Shown: piece by piece, positions 28,542-38,894 of the stretch
How the letters are laid out: the number at the start of each line of letters is the position of its first letter
How positions within the stretch are numbered: position 1 is the stretch's first letter
Assembly (NCBI RefSeq): GCF_040939125.1
Contig: NZ_CP162495.1
Coordinates: 806,001 to 870,000, forward strand
Length of the DNA: 64,000 bases
Direction of reading: 5' to 3'
From: Clostridium sp. BJN0013
GTDB taxonomy: Bacteria; Bacillota; Clostridia; Clostridiales; Clostridiaceae
Program-made: the position numbers and the translations under genes
The notes under the pieces: generated by a model
What the model was told of the DNA's origin: nothing
Databases searched by the model: none
Seen by the model: the letters and a program-made list of their open reading frames with translations, nothing else

Positions 28542-28925
28542 CTACCTTGTAATAGTGTCATAATTTGAATTTTTACCATCTATACTTATTATAAGTCTGT
28601 GGGGAAGGCATACGATGTTTTCCCCGGGTTCCGATATCCACCCTTTTTTTACGCATATTTTATCAGGGCAATTTGCATCTGTAATGCGAATCCTCCCTTT
28701 TTCCACCTTTATTTTATTAAAATCATTCTCCTTATATTTTATAATAAATTCCTCACTGTTTTTAACAGTATTTAAATTGATAGTCTTTATAAGTTTGCCA
28801 TCTTGTTTTATCAGGGCAATCCTACTGGAACTTTCCGTATGGTTTTTGTATATTAAAACTCCTGCAGTACTTATAACAAGCAGTATAATTATAATTAATG
28901 CAGCAATCTTATCTCCTTTTTTCAT
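28542..28925 (-). CDS. NusG-domain-II-like membrane-anchored protein
   Basis: A 127-residue protein with one N-terminal membrane helix (IAALIIIILLVISTAGVLIY) and an exported beta-rich domain of NusG_II type, including ITDANCPDKICVKKGWISEPGENIVCLPHRL with two conserved cysteines. This stand-alone form is common in Firmicutes and often accompanies flavin-transfer or Rnf genes, but none is next to it here. Function unknown. The ATG follows AAGGAGATAAG-like sequence. Confidence 0.8.
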   Translation of the reverse strand: MKKGDKIAALIIIILLVISTAGVLIYKNHTESSSRIALIKQDGKLIKTINLNTVKNSEEFIIKYKENDFNKIKVEKGRIRITDANCPDKICVKKGWISEPGENIVCLPHRLIISIDGKNSNYDTITR

Positions 28926-29129
28926 TTGGTTCTCCTCTGTATGGATTCTATATTTTTTATATAGAGAATTGTACTACATTTCAAGTACATTTACAACTTG
29001 ATAATTTAATCAAGTTGATTCTTAAATTTAAACATATCTTTAGTTTTTTAAAAAATATATTGCAAAAAAACTGTAAAAAGGTATACTTATGTTAAATTAA
29101 AATAAAGTATGAGTACTGGGGGAAAGATT

Positions 29130-30080
29130 ATGGAACACATAAATACTAAATATGGAACTTTGAAAGGTTTAAATTATGTAAAGTACTATGAGGATGGCAG
29201 TTTAAAGGAATGTACATTAGATAAATTAAATAAACTGGAAACTCCCTATGGACTTTTAATACCTAAGTACGAATATGGTGAAGAAAGGAGTAAATATATC
29301 CCTTCTGTTGCTTTTTACAATAGTGGAAGTTTAAAAAAAATTTATTTTGAAAAACAGACTGATGTTAACACTTCTATTGGTATGTTACCAGCTGAACTTA
29401 TCACATTTTATGAAGATGAAAGTATAAAGAGAATTTTCCCTTTAAATGGGAAAATAACAGGTTACTGGTCCGAAGAAGATGAATACAATCTGGCAGAAGA
29501 AATAGAGATTGATGCTTCCATAGGAAAATTAAAAGAGAAGATTATTTCAGTATATTTTTATAAAAGTGGAAGTATAAAGAGCATTACTTTCTGGAGTAAA
29601 AATGATATTAAAATAAATTCTCCTTTAGGAGATGTATTTGTGCGTATAGGAGTATCTTTTTATGAAGATGGGAAACTTAAGTCTTTTGAACCTGCAAAAC
29701 CTACAGATATCTCTACTGAAATAGGTACTATAATGGCTTATGATACCCAGGCTATGGGTATTTACGGAGATTCTAATTCTGTGAAATTTTCTAATGAGGG
29801 AAGAGTGGAATCACTTATGACTTCTACAGATACTATAGAAGTGATTAATATAGAAGGAGAAAAGAAATTATACAAACCTCTGTTAAAAGAAAGTGTAATT
29901 AATGAAAATTTTATGGAAATTGTACCCTTGAATATAGAATTCTATGAGGATAAAGTAAAATTCAGCAGTGGCATACACCATAAATTTCCTGCTCAATATA
30001 TTATTAATCAATATAATTTTCATATAAAAAGTTCACCTTTTGAGGGAAGTTCTCCCTGTTCATCCTGTACAGGCTATTAA
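29130..30080 (+). CDS. Repeat protein with YEDGSLK motifs (MORN-like)
   Basis: About 316 residues without signal peptide. It is built of repeated short beta motifs: VKYYEDGSLKECTL, VAFYNSGSLKKIYF, ITFYEDESIKRIFP, VYFYKSGSIKSITF, VSFYEDGKLKSFEP. This recalls MORN or YwqK-type repeats, which often serve as scaffolds. It ends with SSPCSSCTGY, which could bind metal. I chose the ATG at 29130, with GGGGGAAAG upstream, over the one at 29109. The family is known in anaerobes but I know no function for it. Confidence 0.6.
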   Translation: MEHINTKYGTLKGLNYVKYYEDGSLKECTLDKLNKLETPYGLLIPKYEYGEERSKYIPSVAFYNSGSLKKIYFEKQTDVNTSIGMLPAELITFYEDESIKRIFPLNGKITGYWSEEDEYNLAEEIEIDASIGKLKEKIISVYFYKSGSIKSITFWSKNDIKINSPLGDVFVRIGVSFYEDGKLKSFEPAKPTDISTEIGTIMAYDTQAMGIYGDSNSVKFSNEGRVESLMTSTDTIEVINIEGEKKLYKPLLKESVINENFMEIVPLNIEFYEDKVKFSSGIHHKFPAQYIINQYNFHIKSSPFEGSSPCSSCTGY

Positions 30081-30141
30081 AATCATGCTATAGTTCTGCT
30101 ATAATATTTCCCGTTTCTGTAAGGTCATAGCCCCCTATGCC

Positions 30142-31929
30142 CAGTGGAACTGTATTTTAATTCTCCGCTTCCTATAGGAGAAAATACTTTTACTGTGCCA
30201 AATGGAGCGGTAGGGAGTAATTTTGATAGTTCGGCGGGTTTTCCTTTAAGCGGTACTACTGAGAATTTTACAGTAAACTCTGTATCTGTAGATCCTAAAA
30301 TTCAAAGTATAATCAGTAATAATACAGATACCATTTATGTGGAGTATAACAGGGCTATGGATCAGCAGACAGCTCTTGAACCTACTAATTATACTGTAAA
30401 TGGAACTATATTAAATGTAGATTCTTCCTGCGTTACTTTTGATACAGGTTCTGATGATGCAGTGGTTGAAATTACTAATATAGGGAATTTGCTTAAATCA
30501 GGGAAAAATACAGTGGTGGTAAATGACAATATAGAAGATACCTTTGGAAACTGTCTTAGTCAGACAAGTATGGATTTTTATGTGGTAAAAGATGATGATA
30601 AGCCTGAGGTTAGCTCTGCTGTTATTTTTGACCAAGGAACTATAAGAATTCAGTTTAATAAACCTGTTTCTCAAAGCTGTGCTGTAAATAAAGAAAACTA
30701 TAATATACTGGATTCAAATGGAACAGATATAACTTCTAAAATTAATGATATATATGCAATAACTTTAGATGGAAATAGTAATAGATACTTTGATATTAAA
30801 TTTGATAAAGGTACATTGAGTGATTCTGGGTATATTCTAACGGTAAAAAATATTATTGATACAAATTCAACTCCAAATACAATGGACGACTACACAACTA
30901 CTCTTACTAGTGCAGAGGATGAAGGAGTAAATGTTACAGAAATAGTAAAGAGAAGTGATAAACCCCCAGGCTTTAGCTATATTTTTCAACAAAGTTATGG
31001 ATGAATCCTCTTTGAAAAAGGCTTCAAATTATGTATTTAAAGATGGCAATGGATACATAAGAAATCTCCCAACTAATGCCGTAGTTACTCCGAGCTTAGA
31101 TGATAAAAGTGTAATTATAGAATTTCCATCCAGTTTTACAATAGGATCTGGAAATGGAGGTACGGGTATTTGTCAGCTGGGAGTTAAAAATGTAAAGGAT
31201 ATAAATGGAAAATTATTAGAACTTGGATCCTATATTGGAAATATAAGTACCGGCTCCGGGGAGGGTCCTGAAATTATAAAAGATGAGGCACAGATTACAT
31301 GGGATGGTAATGATATAAAAGTGAAAGTTTCTCTCACAGCATCCCTTGATATACTGAGTCTAAATGATTTTAGAGTGGATGGGTATGCCCCTGATAGCGG
31401 CTATTGCAGCGGAAGTGATGTAATACTTTTATTTAAATCTGGAATCAAAAATAATGAGAAAATCGATGCCATAAAAGATTCGGGAAGCAGTATCAATCTC
31501 AGCGTAGTTAACAACAATTCTGTAGATTCTGCAGGGTGTAACATAAAATCTGGTTCCACGACAGTATATATTCCTCCGATAGCTATGCCTGATTTATGGT
31601 CTGCCAGCAGTTCAAATACAGATACTGTAACTGTAGTATTTAATCAAAATATTGATGATGAGATTAAAACTTCTTATGATGATGATTTCATATTCACGAA
31701 CAGCAGTACAGGAGAGGAATTAACTCCTACTACGGTAAGTATAAATGGAAAAAATGTTATCTACAAATTTAGTAGCGGATCACTAGAACAGGGAGATAAC
31801 ATTTCTATTTGTGCTAACAGCGATAGTTCTAAAATCAACATAAGAAGTGAACAGCATGGTGATTCTGGATATACACTTTATATTCCATCTAGTGATGATT
31901 TGGAAGGTAAAACTATTATAGTGGATTAA
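30142..31929 (+). pseudogene. Beheaded, frameshifted S-layer-like pseudogene
   Basis: Homologous to the C-terminal half of the gene at 24851, starting where that protein reads DFYFNSALPIGNNTF (about residue 518) and running to its end. The signal peptide and CWB2 part are absent and the left edge directly abuts unrelated sequence. A frameshift lies at a run of five C at about 30963-30967: upstream the frame reads VTEIVKRSDK, downstream it resumes one frame over with PQALAIFFNKVMDES. No ribosome site fits the remaining ATG codons. Still similar enough to recombine with the intact gene. Confidence 0.85.
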
Positions 31930-31946
31930 AGCAAATTTACAATTGT

Positions 31947-31985
31947 AAAAAAGCCTTTTCCTTACATAGGAAAGAGGCTTTTTTA
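31947..31985. terminator. Terminator between convergent surface genes
   Basis: AAAAAAGCCTTTTCC pairs with GGAAAGAGGCTTTTTT (one bulge), loop TTACATA. A-runs on the left and T-runs on the right make it usable from both sides. Confidence 0.85.
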
Positions 31986-31999
31986 ATTACTGTGACTTG

Positions 32000-33565
32000 T
32001 TATTTATTTTCGATACCTAAATTGTTTAAGGAAGTTGTAAGTCTGGTATATAAACTGTCTATTCCACTGCTTTCATTTGTAATATCTAAACTATCCTCTG
32101 TATCTTTGCTCAGCTCCTCAAGTTTATTAACTTCCGTATCTATTTTACCTAAATCTGAATTATCCACTGCATCTTTAAGAGAAATAAGTATATCTGTGCA
32201 ATTATTTGTATAATTCAAAGATGTATTTATAGTTCCAATTTCAACATCTATACTATCCAAATACTGTTTGTTTAAAGTTTCCAACCCTTCCGGTATTGAA
32301 AGGTTTGATACCTCATCTCTCAATGTAGTCAAATTATTTTTATAAGTGGATAGATAGGAGCTGCCCTGTTGAAATGACTGAATTAGTTGTTCAAGCTCCT
32401 GAGATACTTCATCAATACTGGATGCAGAATCCAAGTTTGTCATTATGGAAATAATATCATTATATACTTGGGTCAACTGGTTTGAAGCATTACTGTTTTC
32501 ACTTTTATAGGATTCACAGTGACTTTTTAAATTATTTATATAGTCCTTTTCAAGCTGTGGTACAGCTGACGGGTCTTTTAATAAATACTCCACAGGTAAA
32601 TCTATGGAACCTATGCCACCTAAAAGAATTATGTTTTTATATGCTTTTTCATCTATAAAAGTCTTTTGATTAGATATGTCACTGCCGTCTGTAAGAATTA
32701 CAGGTGCATTTAATTTAGAAGCCAGAGCACTTCCAGATAATGCATCGGGAAAGTTTGCACCGCTGGCCAGTACAGCTGTATCTGTATCCAAATTAAAATA
32801 TTTACATATATTTAGTGAAGTATCATATCTGGTTTGTCCATCTACTCTTATTATGTTGTTGTCTTTTAAAGATGGTACAAGAGATTTTAACTGGTTTATT
32901 ACTCCATCTTTTACAGAACCTTGTCCACCTATTATGTAAACATCACTAGGATTGATATCTGAAATAAGGCTTTTGGTTTCCTCTGGAAGATAAGCATCTC
33001 CTGTCATAAGTATAGGATATCCTCTTGAAGCGGCTACACTGGATATACTTAGGGCATCTGCAAATCCCCATCCATTTGCAATAACTATAGGAGTTCCCTT
33101 TTCCACTTTCATGGAATTTATTACAGATTTGTTGGTGTCAAATCTATTTTTTCCTCCAAGCCTTGTAATATTTTTGTAACCTGACTGTTTCATGTAGTTT
33201 AGGAATTCGTCACTTATTGATGCAGTGCCTCCTAAAGCGTATAGAGTTCCAGACTTATCTACATGGTTTTTTATGTACTCTATGGCGTCGGAATTTTCAC
33301 TTAAATCAGTATTTATAAGAAGTATGGGAGCATTATATTTTTTAGATAAAACACTTCCGCCTAATGCATCTGGAAAATCTCTTCCACTGGCAAGTATTAT
33401 ATTCTGCAAATTTCCCTGTTGAAAGTTGTTTGAAATTTTTAAAGAAGTTTTATATCTGTCCAAACCAGCAAATCTCGTCACATTGTATGTAGTTTTGGCA
33501 TAGGCAATATTGGACATACAAAACATCAAAGCTATTGACACAGCCAATCCTATTGCTTTTTTCAT
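32000..33565 (-). CDS. CWB2-repeat protein with helical C-terminal domain
   Basis: A 521-residue exported protein: signal peptide (MKKAIGLAVSIALMFCMSN, cleaved near AYAK), three CWB2 repeats (FPDALGGSVLSKKYNAPILL, FADALSISSVAASRGYPILM, FPDALSGSALASKLNAPVIL), then about 180 residues of predicted helix and coiled coil (EELIQSFQQGSSYLSTYKNN). The start is the ATG at 33565 behind GAGGGAGA; the longer frame from 33598 is not supported. It is divergent from the TolC-like pair and may share a control region with it. Confidence 0.86.
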   Translation of the reverse strand: MKKAIGLAVSIALMFCMSNIAYAKTTYNVTRFAGLDRYKTSLKISNNFQQGNLQNIILASGRDFPDALGGSVLSKKYNAPILLINTDLSENSDAIEYIKNHVDKSGTLYALGGTASISDEFLNYMKQSGYKNITRLGGKNRFDTNKSVINSMKVEKGTPIVIANGWGFADALSISSVAASRGYPILMTGDAYLPEETKSLISDINPSDVYIIGGQGSVKDGVINQLKSLVPSLKDNNIIRVDGQTRYDTSLNICKYFNLDTDTAVLASGANFPDALSGSALASKLNAPVILTDGSDISNQKTFIDEKAYKNIILLGGIGSIDLPVEYLLKDPSAVPQLEKDYINNLKSHCESYKSENSNASNQLTQVYNDIISIMTNLDSASSIDEVSQELEQLIQSFQQGSSYLSTYKNNLTTLRDEVSNLSIPEGLETLNKQYLDSIDVEIGTINTSLNYTNNCTDILISLKDAVDNSDLGKIDTEVNKLEELSKDTEDSLDITNESSGIDSLYTRLTTSLNNLGIENK

Positions 33566-33597
33566 AAAGTTTACATCTCCCTCAATAATAATGTACA

Positions 33598-33756
33598 TTT
33601 AAAGTCTATCATAAATATTTAAAATACTATATAAGTAAATTGTGGTAAAATATTTTTAATAATACAGTAATTAAAAATATTGTTGTAAGATTTTACATCA
33701 TGGCAATTATAATTTTAACTATGGAAAAATACATATAATTGTGGTAAAATCAGTTC
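33598..33756. promoter_or_regulatory. Divergent control region with repeated AATTGTGGTAAAAT
   Basis: AATTGTGGTAAAAT occurs twice on the + strand (about 33639 and 33736), each with a TGG-TAAAAT extended -10-like element pointing towards the TolC-like genes. The duplication may mean two promoters or a repeated operator between the divergent CWB2 and TolC-like genes. Confidence 0.4.
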
Positions 33757-33813
33757 ATGATTGAAATATTATATTTCTTAAGAAAATATTTTAACATATG
33801 GAAGGAGGAAAAT

Positions 33814-34941
33814 ATGAATAAGATTAAAATACTTGCTACTGCAGTTGTTCTGAGTTTTTGTACAAGTACTATGGCTTTTGCACAGGGAAATACCTTAGAT
33901 ATTGACAGTTTGATAAGTAACAATATTGACAGTACTTATAAAGTTAAAAATGCTGATATTTCAATACGGCAGGCCCAGAATTCTTATAATAAGGCTGTAA
34001 AGAATGCCGGCAGTTCTGGCAGTCAACTTAATGGAGATTTATCAAGTTCTGAAAGATATCAACTTATGAAAACTATAGCAAATGCCCCTAAGGAGGCTAA
34101 ATTTTCTATCTACAAATATACTAATGAAAAAGAAGTTGCTAAAAATGAAGTTAAATTAGCAGCTTATACAGAATATCAAACTGTTATGAATAGTAAAGAT
34201 AGCCTGGATTTACAGCAGCAAGAATTTAGTAATGCAGAGGAACAGTATAAAAGTGCACAGCTAAAATTAAATTTGGGAATTATGTCACAGGCAGATGTAA
34301 AACAGGCAGAGATATCTTATTATGATGCAAAAGCTCAGCTTAATAAAGCTCAAAGAGAATATGATCTTCAGATTATGAATTTAAATAAGGTGTTTGATAT
34401 AGATGTATATGTAAAATATGATGTACTTCTAAAGGATAAAATTACAGAATCCCCCTATATAAGAAGTTATGATGATTATGTAAATGATGCACTTAAAAAT
34501 AGGGCGGAAATTTTAAATAATCAGGAAAATATTAATTTACAAAAATTTGAATTTAATATTATAAGAGGAGTATATCCATCTAAATATGATGCTATGTATA
34601 AAATTGGACAGTATAATGTGGAGCAGGCAAATGACACTTTAGATTTGAACAAGATAACTATAACTACTGAGATAAATAACCTTTACAATGATTTGCAAGT
34701 TAAATCTAAAATGCTGGATTCTAAAAAAGATACTTTTGCATTAGCACAGAGAAATTATGATACTGCTCTGGCAAAGTACAATGCAGGAGTATTGAGTAAA
34801 ATAGATTTTGATTCACAGTCTGTAAATCTTAAATCTGCCCAAAATGACTTAAAATCACTTCAAAGAGATATATGGATGGCACAGTTTAAACTAAATCTTG
34901 CCTGCGGTATTGGAAGTGACACATCAAAAATTATTAATTGA
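33814..34941 (+). CDS. TolC-like secreted helical protein 1
   Basis: A 375-residue exported protein with a signal peptide (cleavage near MAFAQG) followed by long amphipathic helices in two related halves, as in the TolC/outer-membrane-efflux fold: SAQLKLNLGIMSQADVKQAEISYYDAKAQL and the second-half counterpart ALAKYNAGVLSKIDFDSQSVNLKSAQNDL. TolC is an outer-membrane channel in diderms, which clostridia are not, so here it is probably a wall-associated helical protein. ATG 33814 is preferred because of GGAAGGAGG upstream. It is followed after 13 bases by a paralogue. Confidence 0.75.
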   Translation: MNKIKILATAVVLSFCTSTMAFAQGNTLDIDSLISNNIDSTYKVKNADISIRQAQNSYNKAVKNAGSSGSQLNGDLSSSERYQLMKTIANAPKEAKFSIYKYTNEKEVAKNEVKLAAYTEYQTVMNSKDSLDLQQQEFSNAEEQYKSAQLKLNLGIMSQADVKQAEISYYDAKAQLNKAQREYDLQIMNLNKVFDIDVYVKYDVLLKDKITESPYIRSYDDYVNDALKNRAEILNNQENINLQKFEFNIIRGVYPSKYDAMYKIGQYNVEQANDTLDLNKITITTEINNLYNDLQVKSKMLDSKKDTFALAQRNYDTALAKYNAGVLSKIDFDSQSVNLKSAQNDLKSLQRDIWMAQFKLNLACGIGSDTSKIIN

Positions 34942-34954
34942 GGAGGTAAAAAAA

Positions 34955-36121
34955 TTGAAGAGAAAGTTATGTATAGTAATTGGACTTGCTGTATTTCTTA
35001 GTATAGGTACCACCAGCATGGCACAGGCTGATGTAACATCATCTACCAGTACAGCGGATACATCTTCGGCTGTTGGAAATGGTAGTGGAGTTGGTTTCAC
35101 TTTAGATGATTTGTTAAACAATATAGAAAAAAATAATATACAAATTCAAATGGATGACCAAAAAATACTTCTTTACCAAAGACAGTTTGATAGGGATAAA
35201 CAAAATGCATCCTTAAGTGATGATAAAAGTTCTATTAATTATCCTAACGGGCAATATGCTGCGGTAAAAATTATGATAGATGTTACACCTAAACTAGATG
35301 AACAAAATATTAAAAATGCACAATATGCTAGAGACGATGACTTGGAAAATATAAAGTTTTCTGTAAAGGGAAAGTATCTAGATGCAGTAAATTGTCAGCG
35401 TCAGATAAATATTATAAATGCTCAGATAGAAAACATAGATAAACAAATTGAGCAGGTAAATGCTAAAATACAGCAGGGTCAGTTGACTAGTGATGCCCTG
35501 CAGTCCCTTGAAGTTCAAAAAAGTAATTTTATAGCTTCACTTAATACGCCAAAAGCCCAGCTTCAGGAATATATGCTAAATATAAAACAGGCCGTAAATA
35601 TGGATTTAAATATAGATATAACCTTGCAGGAAGTAGAAAATCCATTTGTAGTATTTGACGACAGCAATATACAATCAAAAATTGATCAGGCAGTTAATAA
35701 CTCCTATGATATTGCTAAAATAACCAATAATATTGCTATACTTAAGATACAGGAAGATATATATAAACAATATTCATATAATGATGCAACAGGAGAAGTA
35801 AGTACAGGACTCCAAATACAGCAGGCTGAAAATAACATTTACACCACTCAGCTCCAGAAAAAAGTTGATTTATGGAACGATTATTATACACTTAAAAATA
35901 GTGAGGATTCTGTAAATACGGAGCAGATAAAGGTAGATAATGCAGAAATGAATTATAACAATGCCCTTGCAAAAGTTCAGGCAGGTGTTTTAACCAATGT
36001 TGAATTGGACTCCTATGCCCTTGCTCTTGAAAGTGAAAAAATAAATCTTAAAAATGCTCAAGACAACTATATGATACTATCAGAAAAATTTCAATATAAT
36101 CTAACTAAAGATCTGAAGTAA
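34955..36121 (+). CDS. TolC-like secreted helical protein 2
   Basis: A 388-residue paralogue of the preceding gene, probably translated from TTG at 34955 because AGGAGG lies at 34941-34946 and the following residues form the signal peptide (KRKLCIVIGLAVFLSIG, cleavage near MAQAD). A Ser/Thr-rich stretch precedes long helices with the paired repeats AKIQQGQLTSDALQSLEVQKS and ALAKVQAGVLTNVELDSYAL. Operon with the first TolC-like gene. The pair may form a hetero-oligomer at the wall; the job is unknown. Confidence 0.75.
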   Translation: MKRKLCIVIGLAVFLSIGTTSMAQADVTSSTSTADTSSAVGNGSGVGFTLDDLLNNIEKNNIQIQMDDQKILLYQRQFDRDKQNASLSDDKSSINYPNGQYAAVKIMIDVTPKLDEQNIKNAQYARDDDLENIKFSVKGKYLDAVNCQRQINIINAQIENIDKQIEQVNAKIQQGQLTSDALQSLEVQKSNFIASLNTPKAQLQEYMLNIKQAVNMDLNIDITLQEVENPFVVFDDSNIQSKIDQAVNNSYDIAKITNNIAILKIQEDIYKQYSYNDATGEVSTGLQIQQAENNIYTTQLQKKVDLWNDYYTLKNSEDSVNTEQIKVDNAEMNYNNALAKVQAGVLTNVELDSYALALESEKINLKNAQDNYMILSEKFQYNLTKDLK

Positions 36122-36134
36122 ATTTGCCATTTAA

Positions 36135-36180
36135 AGATATAGAGTTAGTGAAAGTTTTTTACTAATTCTATATCTTATAT
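36135..36180 (+). terminator. Terminator after the TolC-like pair
   Basis: AGATATAGAGTTAGT (36135-36149) pairs over 15 positions with ACTAATTCTATATCT (36161-36175); the T-run lies in the loop and after the stem is TATATTTTCTT. Confidence 0.7.
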
Positions 36181-36364
36181 TTTCTTAGAAAAAATTTCAT
36201 TAACTATTAACTTTTAGCTATTAATTCTTAACTTTTTATGAATAACCATCAGGATACCTGCTAAATTATAATAAGTATGATAGAATGTACTTGCTTATTT
36301 AATGTATAGTTTATAATTGGGAAAATATTGTTTTGTTGTTAATTGATTTAGGGAGGATGGGTTC

Positions 36365-36793
36365 ATGAAATATAAGCTTAAATTAATAAAAGATAAAATA
36401 ATGAAAAATAAAATTAAAGCACTAGGTTTAGTTGCAGTTATTGTAATAGTAATTGCTGGCTTAGGGTGGTATTTTTATCAAAATAAAACTGATAATTCCA
36501 AAAATCCTGCTCAGATTGAAGCCGTTAAGACGGATAAAAAGCTTAATATAACTGAAGATGAAAGTAACACTAAAAAACTTAAAAAGGAAAAAAACATATT
36601 AAATGGAAGAATATATACACAAAATAATAAAGTTATAGTAACTATGGTAATTAAAGATGGTATTAGTGATCAGGAAGTAAAGGAGCTGGCACAAAAATAT
36701 GCTGAAAACATGAAAAAGAAGTATAAAAATATGCCGGTTACTGTAATGGCTGTAAGAGACGATAAAAATGTAGCCAATATAACTATCAAATAA
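36365..36793 (+). CDS. Membrane-anchored hypothetical protein
   Basis: A 142-residue protein with one membrane helix near the start (about residues 19-38, ALGLVAVIVIVIAGLGWYF), a charged linker, and a small outer domain (about 75-142) of mixed beta and alpha structure (KVIVTMVIKDGISDQEVKELAQKYAENM) that resembles no family I can name. Ribosome site GGGAGGATGG before ATG 36365. It stands alone between terminators. Confidence 0.6.
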   Translation: MKYKLKLIKDKIMKNKIKALGLVAVIVIVIAGLGWYFYQNKTDNSKNPAQIEAVKTDKKLNITEDESNTKKLKKEKNILNGRIYTQNNKVIVTMVIKDGISDQEVKELAQKYAENMKKKYKNMPVTVMAVRDDKNVANITIK

Positions 36794-36896
36794 AATTCAG
36801 ATATGAATCCAAAATTAAGAGTTATAGGTGATTTTCTTCCGTGAAAACTATAGAAAATCCTCCTTAACTCTTGATTTTTCATTTTTAATTCTTAAT
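36794..36896. repeat. Intergenic palindromic element, copy 2
   Basis: Arms AATTAAGAGTTATAGG and CTCCTTAACTCTTG flank inner GATTTTCTTCCGTGAAAACT and GAAAATCC. It starts immediately at the stop codon of the preceding gene and ends at the convergent gene end. Confidence 0.55.
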
Positions 36897-38636
36897 TGAA
36901 AATGTGATTTTTATAATAGAGGGTTTTAAATCATTTCCATCCTTGTCACTGATATTGTATCTTCCATTGCTAAGTACGGTAATAGTATACCTCTCATTAA
37001 CTTCATAGCCTTCATAAGGTGGATTTATTACTATGGTATCAGGGCTTTCCAATGTAAAAGAAACATCTGCATAGTTTCCACTGCTGTCAGTAACTTTGAT
37101 GTTATCTGTCATGGTCATGTCTATATTGTTTATTACAGTGTCATCGCTATCATTGGTGATAGTTTTATCCCGTATTGATTTACTAAATTTTATTTTCCAG
37201 GCCTTAAAAGGGTCTGTTACAGTACTGTTTGGCATAAATTTTATATCGGGATTTTTTATAATACTGCATTTGTCATCTTTTAAGACCAGGGCAAAGCCGT
37301 TGTTAAAAGGGGAAGCACTGTCAAAATCATAAGGAATAAAATTAGAGCCTTGCCTGTCAATGTATCCCCATTTTATATATTTTTTTAACAGAGGTATATA
37401 ACTTGAATTTTCAATATTTGAAGGGCCGCTATTTTTCTCTACTGCCGCATAGCCTTCATTAAAATCAGAGGCGGCATTAAATATGGGCTCTATAACTACA
37501 TCTCCTTTAGAGTTTATAAAACCATACTTATTATCTTTTTTTACTTTTGCCATGCCTTCTCTGAAATCATATACCTTATCAAACTGAGATTCATATGTTA
37601 ATTCTCCTTTAGTGTCTATAAATCCATACTGATTATGGGATAATACAATAGCTTTTCCCTCCTGATAATTATTTATCCAGTCAAGTTCAGGTTTAACAAT
37701 TGTTTTTCCGTAAGTATTTATAACTCCATATTTTCCATTTTTATTTATTAGAGATAAACCTCCTTGGGTAGGGGTAATGCTGTCGTAGCTTGTATCTAAA
37801 ATTACACTACCTTTTTTATCAATGGCTCCATATTTATCTCCATTAGATACCTTAATTAAATTCTTATTTAAAGATGATATGCCTGTGTATTTAGGTTCTA
37901 AAATCATTTTACCACTCATGTCCGCAAGTCCCCACTTCCCATCTTTTTTTATAGGAACCAATCCTAAAATAGGAGATCTTATCTCATCAAAGTCAAAGGC
38001 GGTAAATTCTCCTGTTTTATCTACAAGTCCCCACAGTGTGCCTTTTTGAACAGCGGCATAATTTTCCTGAAAGTCATAGGCATTGTCATATTTACAATCT
38101 GAAATTACACTTCCACTATCATCTAAAAATCCATACTTGTTTTCTTTTCTTACTCTCATAAATCCATTTTGAAAATCGTATACAGCATCAAATTGTGGTT
38201 CAATAATAAGTTTACCTGTGTTGTTTACCAGTCCCCATTTAGAGCCTGTACTTACAGTTGCTACACCTTTTTCAGAAAAATCTCCTATGTCTTCAAATTC
38301 AGGCTGCACTATCACTTTTCCATCTGTGTTTACAATTCCAAGCTTGGATCCTTTGGAAAATTTCGCATATCCGTTTTTAAAGGATGATATGGAAGTAAAT
38401 TCAGGTTCCGATTTTACTGTACCTTTTTCATCCATTAACCCGTATAAATTGCCTTTTTTAAATTTTGCAAGTCCACTTTCAAAGGAGTATATATTGTCCG
38501 CAGATATATTCAGGTCTGAAATTGAATATTTTTTACTGTTTGCTGCCAACACCTGATGGGAATTTAGCTGTAAGCAGCCGAAGACAGACAGAGAAATCAA
38601 AATCAAACTAGAGCATTTTTTAAAAGCTTTTCTCAA
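36885..38636 (-). CDS. Secreted WG-repeat protein
   Basis: A 583-residue exported protein. A signal peptide (residues 1 to about 31) has a possible lipobox (SVFGC), otherwise a cleavage near VLAAN. Then come about 11-12 WG (KWG) repeats, each like GSKWGLVNNTGKLIIEPQF or NKYGFINSKGDVVIEPIF, to about residue 460. The last 110 residues form one SbsA-type Ig-like domain (AWKIKFSKSIRDKTI...), linking it to the surface proteins of this region. WG proteins are often exported binding proteins of unknown target. Confidence 0.85.
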   Translation of the reverse strand: MRKAFKKCSSLILISLSVFGCLQLNSHQVLAANSKKYSISDLNISADNIYSFESGLAKFKKGNLYGLMDEKGTVKSEPEFTSISSFKNGYAKFSKGSKLGIVNTDGKVIVQPEFEDIGDFSEKGVATVSTGSKWGLVNNTGKLIIEPQFDAVYDFQNGFMRVRKENKYGFLDDSGSVISDCKYDNAYDFQENYAAVQKGTLWGLVDKTGEFTAFDFDEIRSPILGLVPIKKDGKWGLADMSGKMILEPKYTGISSLNKNLIKVSNGDKYGAIDKKGSVILDTSYDSITPTQGGLSLINKNGKYGVINTYGKTIVKPELDWINNYQEGKAIVLSHNQYGFIDTKGELTYESQFDKVYDFREGMAKVKKDNKYGFINSKGDVVIEPIFNAASDFNEGYAAVEKNSGPSNIENSSYIPLLKKYIKWGYIDRQGSNFIPYDFDSASPFNNGFALVLKDDKCSIIKNPDIKFMPNSTVTDPFKAWKIKFSKSIRDKTITNDSDDTVINNIDMTMTDNIKVTDSSGNYADVSFTLESPDTIVINPPYEGYEVNERYTITVLSNGRYNISDKDGNDLKPSIIKITFSIKN

Positions 38637-38894
38637 ACTTTTTCCCTCCCAAATATGTTTTTAGGTTATTATACCATATTATTCATTGACAGGGTCTGTA
38701 ATCCAATATAATTTTTATCCAAATATATACCATAAATTATTCCCAATTATTAATTGTCATCTATTAGTTGCCAGCTGAAAAAATTACCATGGAAATTGCA
38801 TTTGATTTTATAAAATCCTTATGATATATTTAACTAAGATAATGAAGAGAGTTAGAAGCTAAATTCGTTATTATAAGAAATTGGGAGGTTAATC

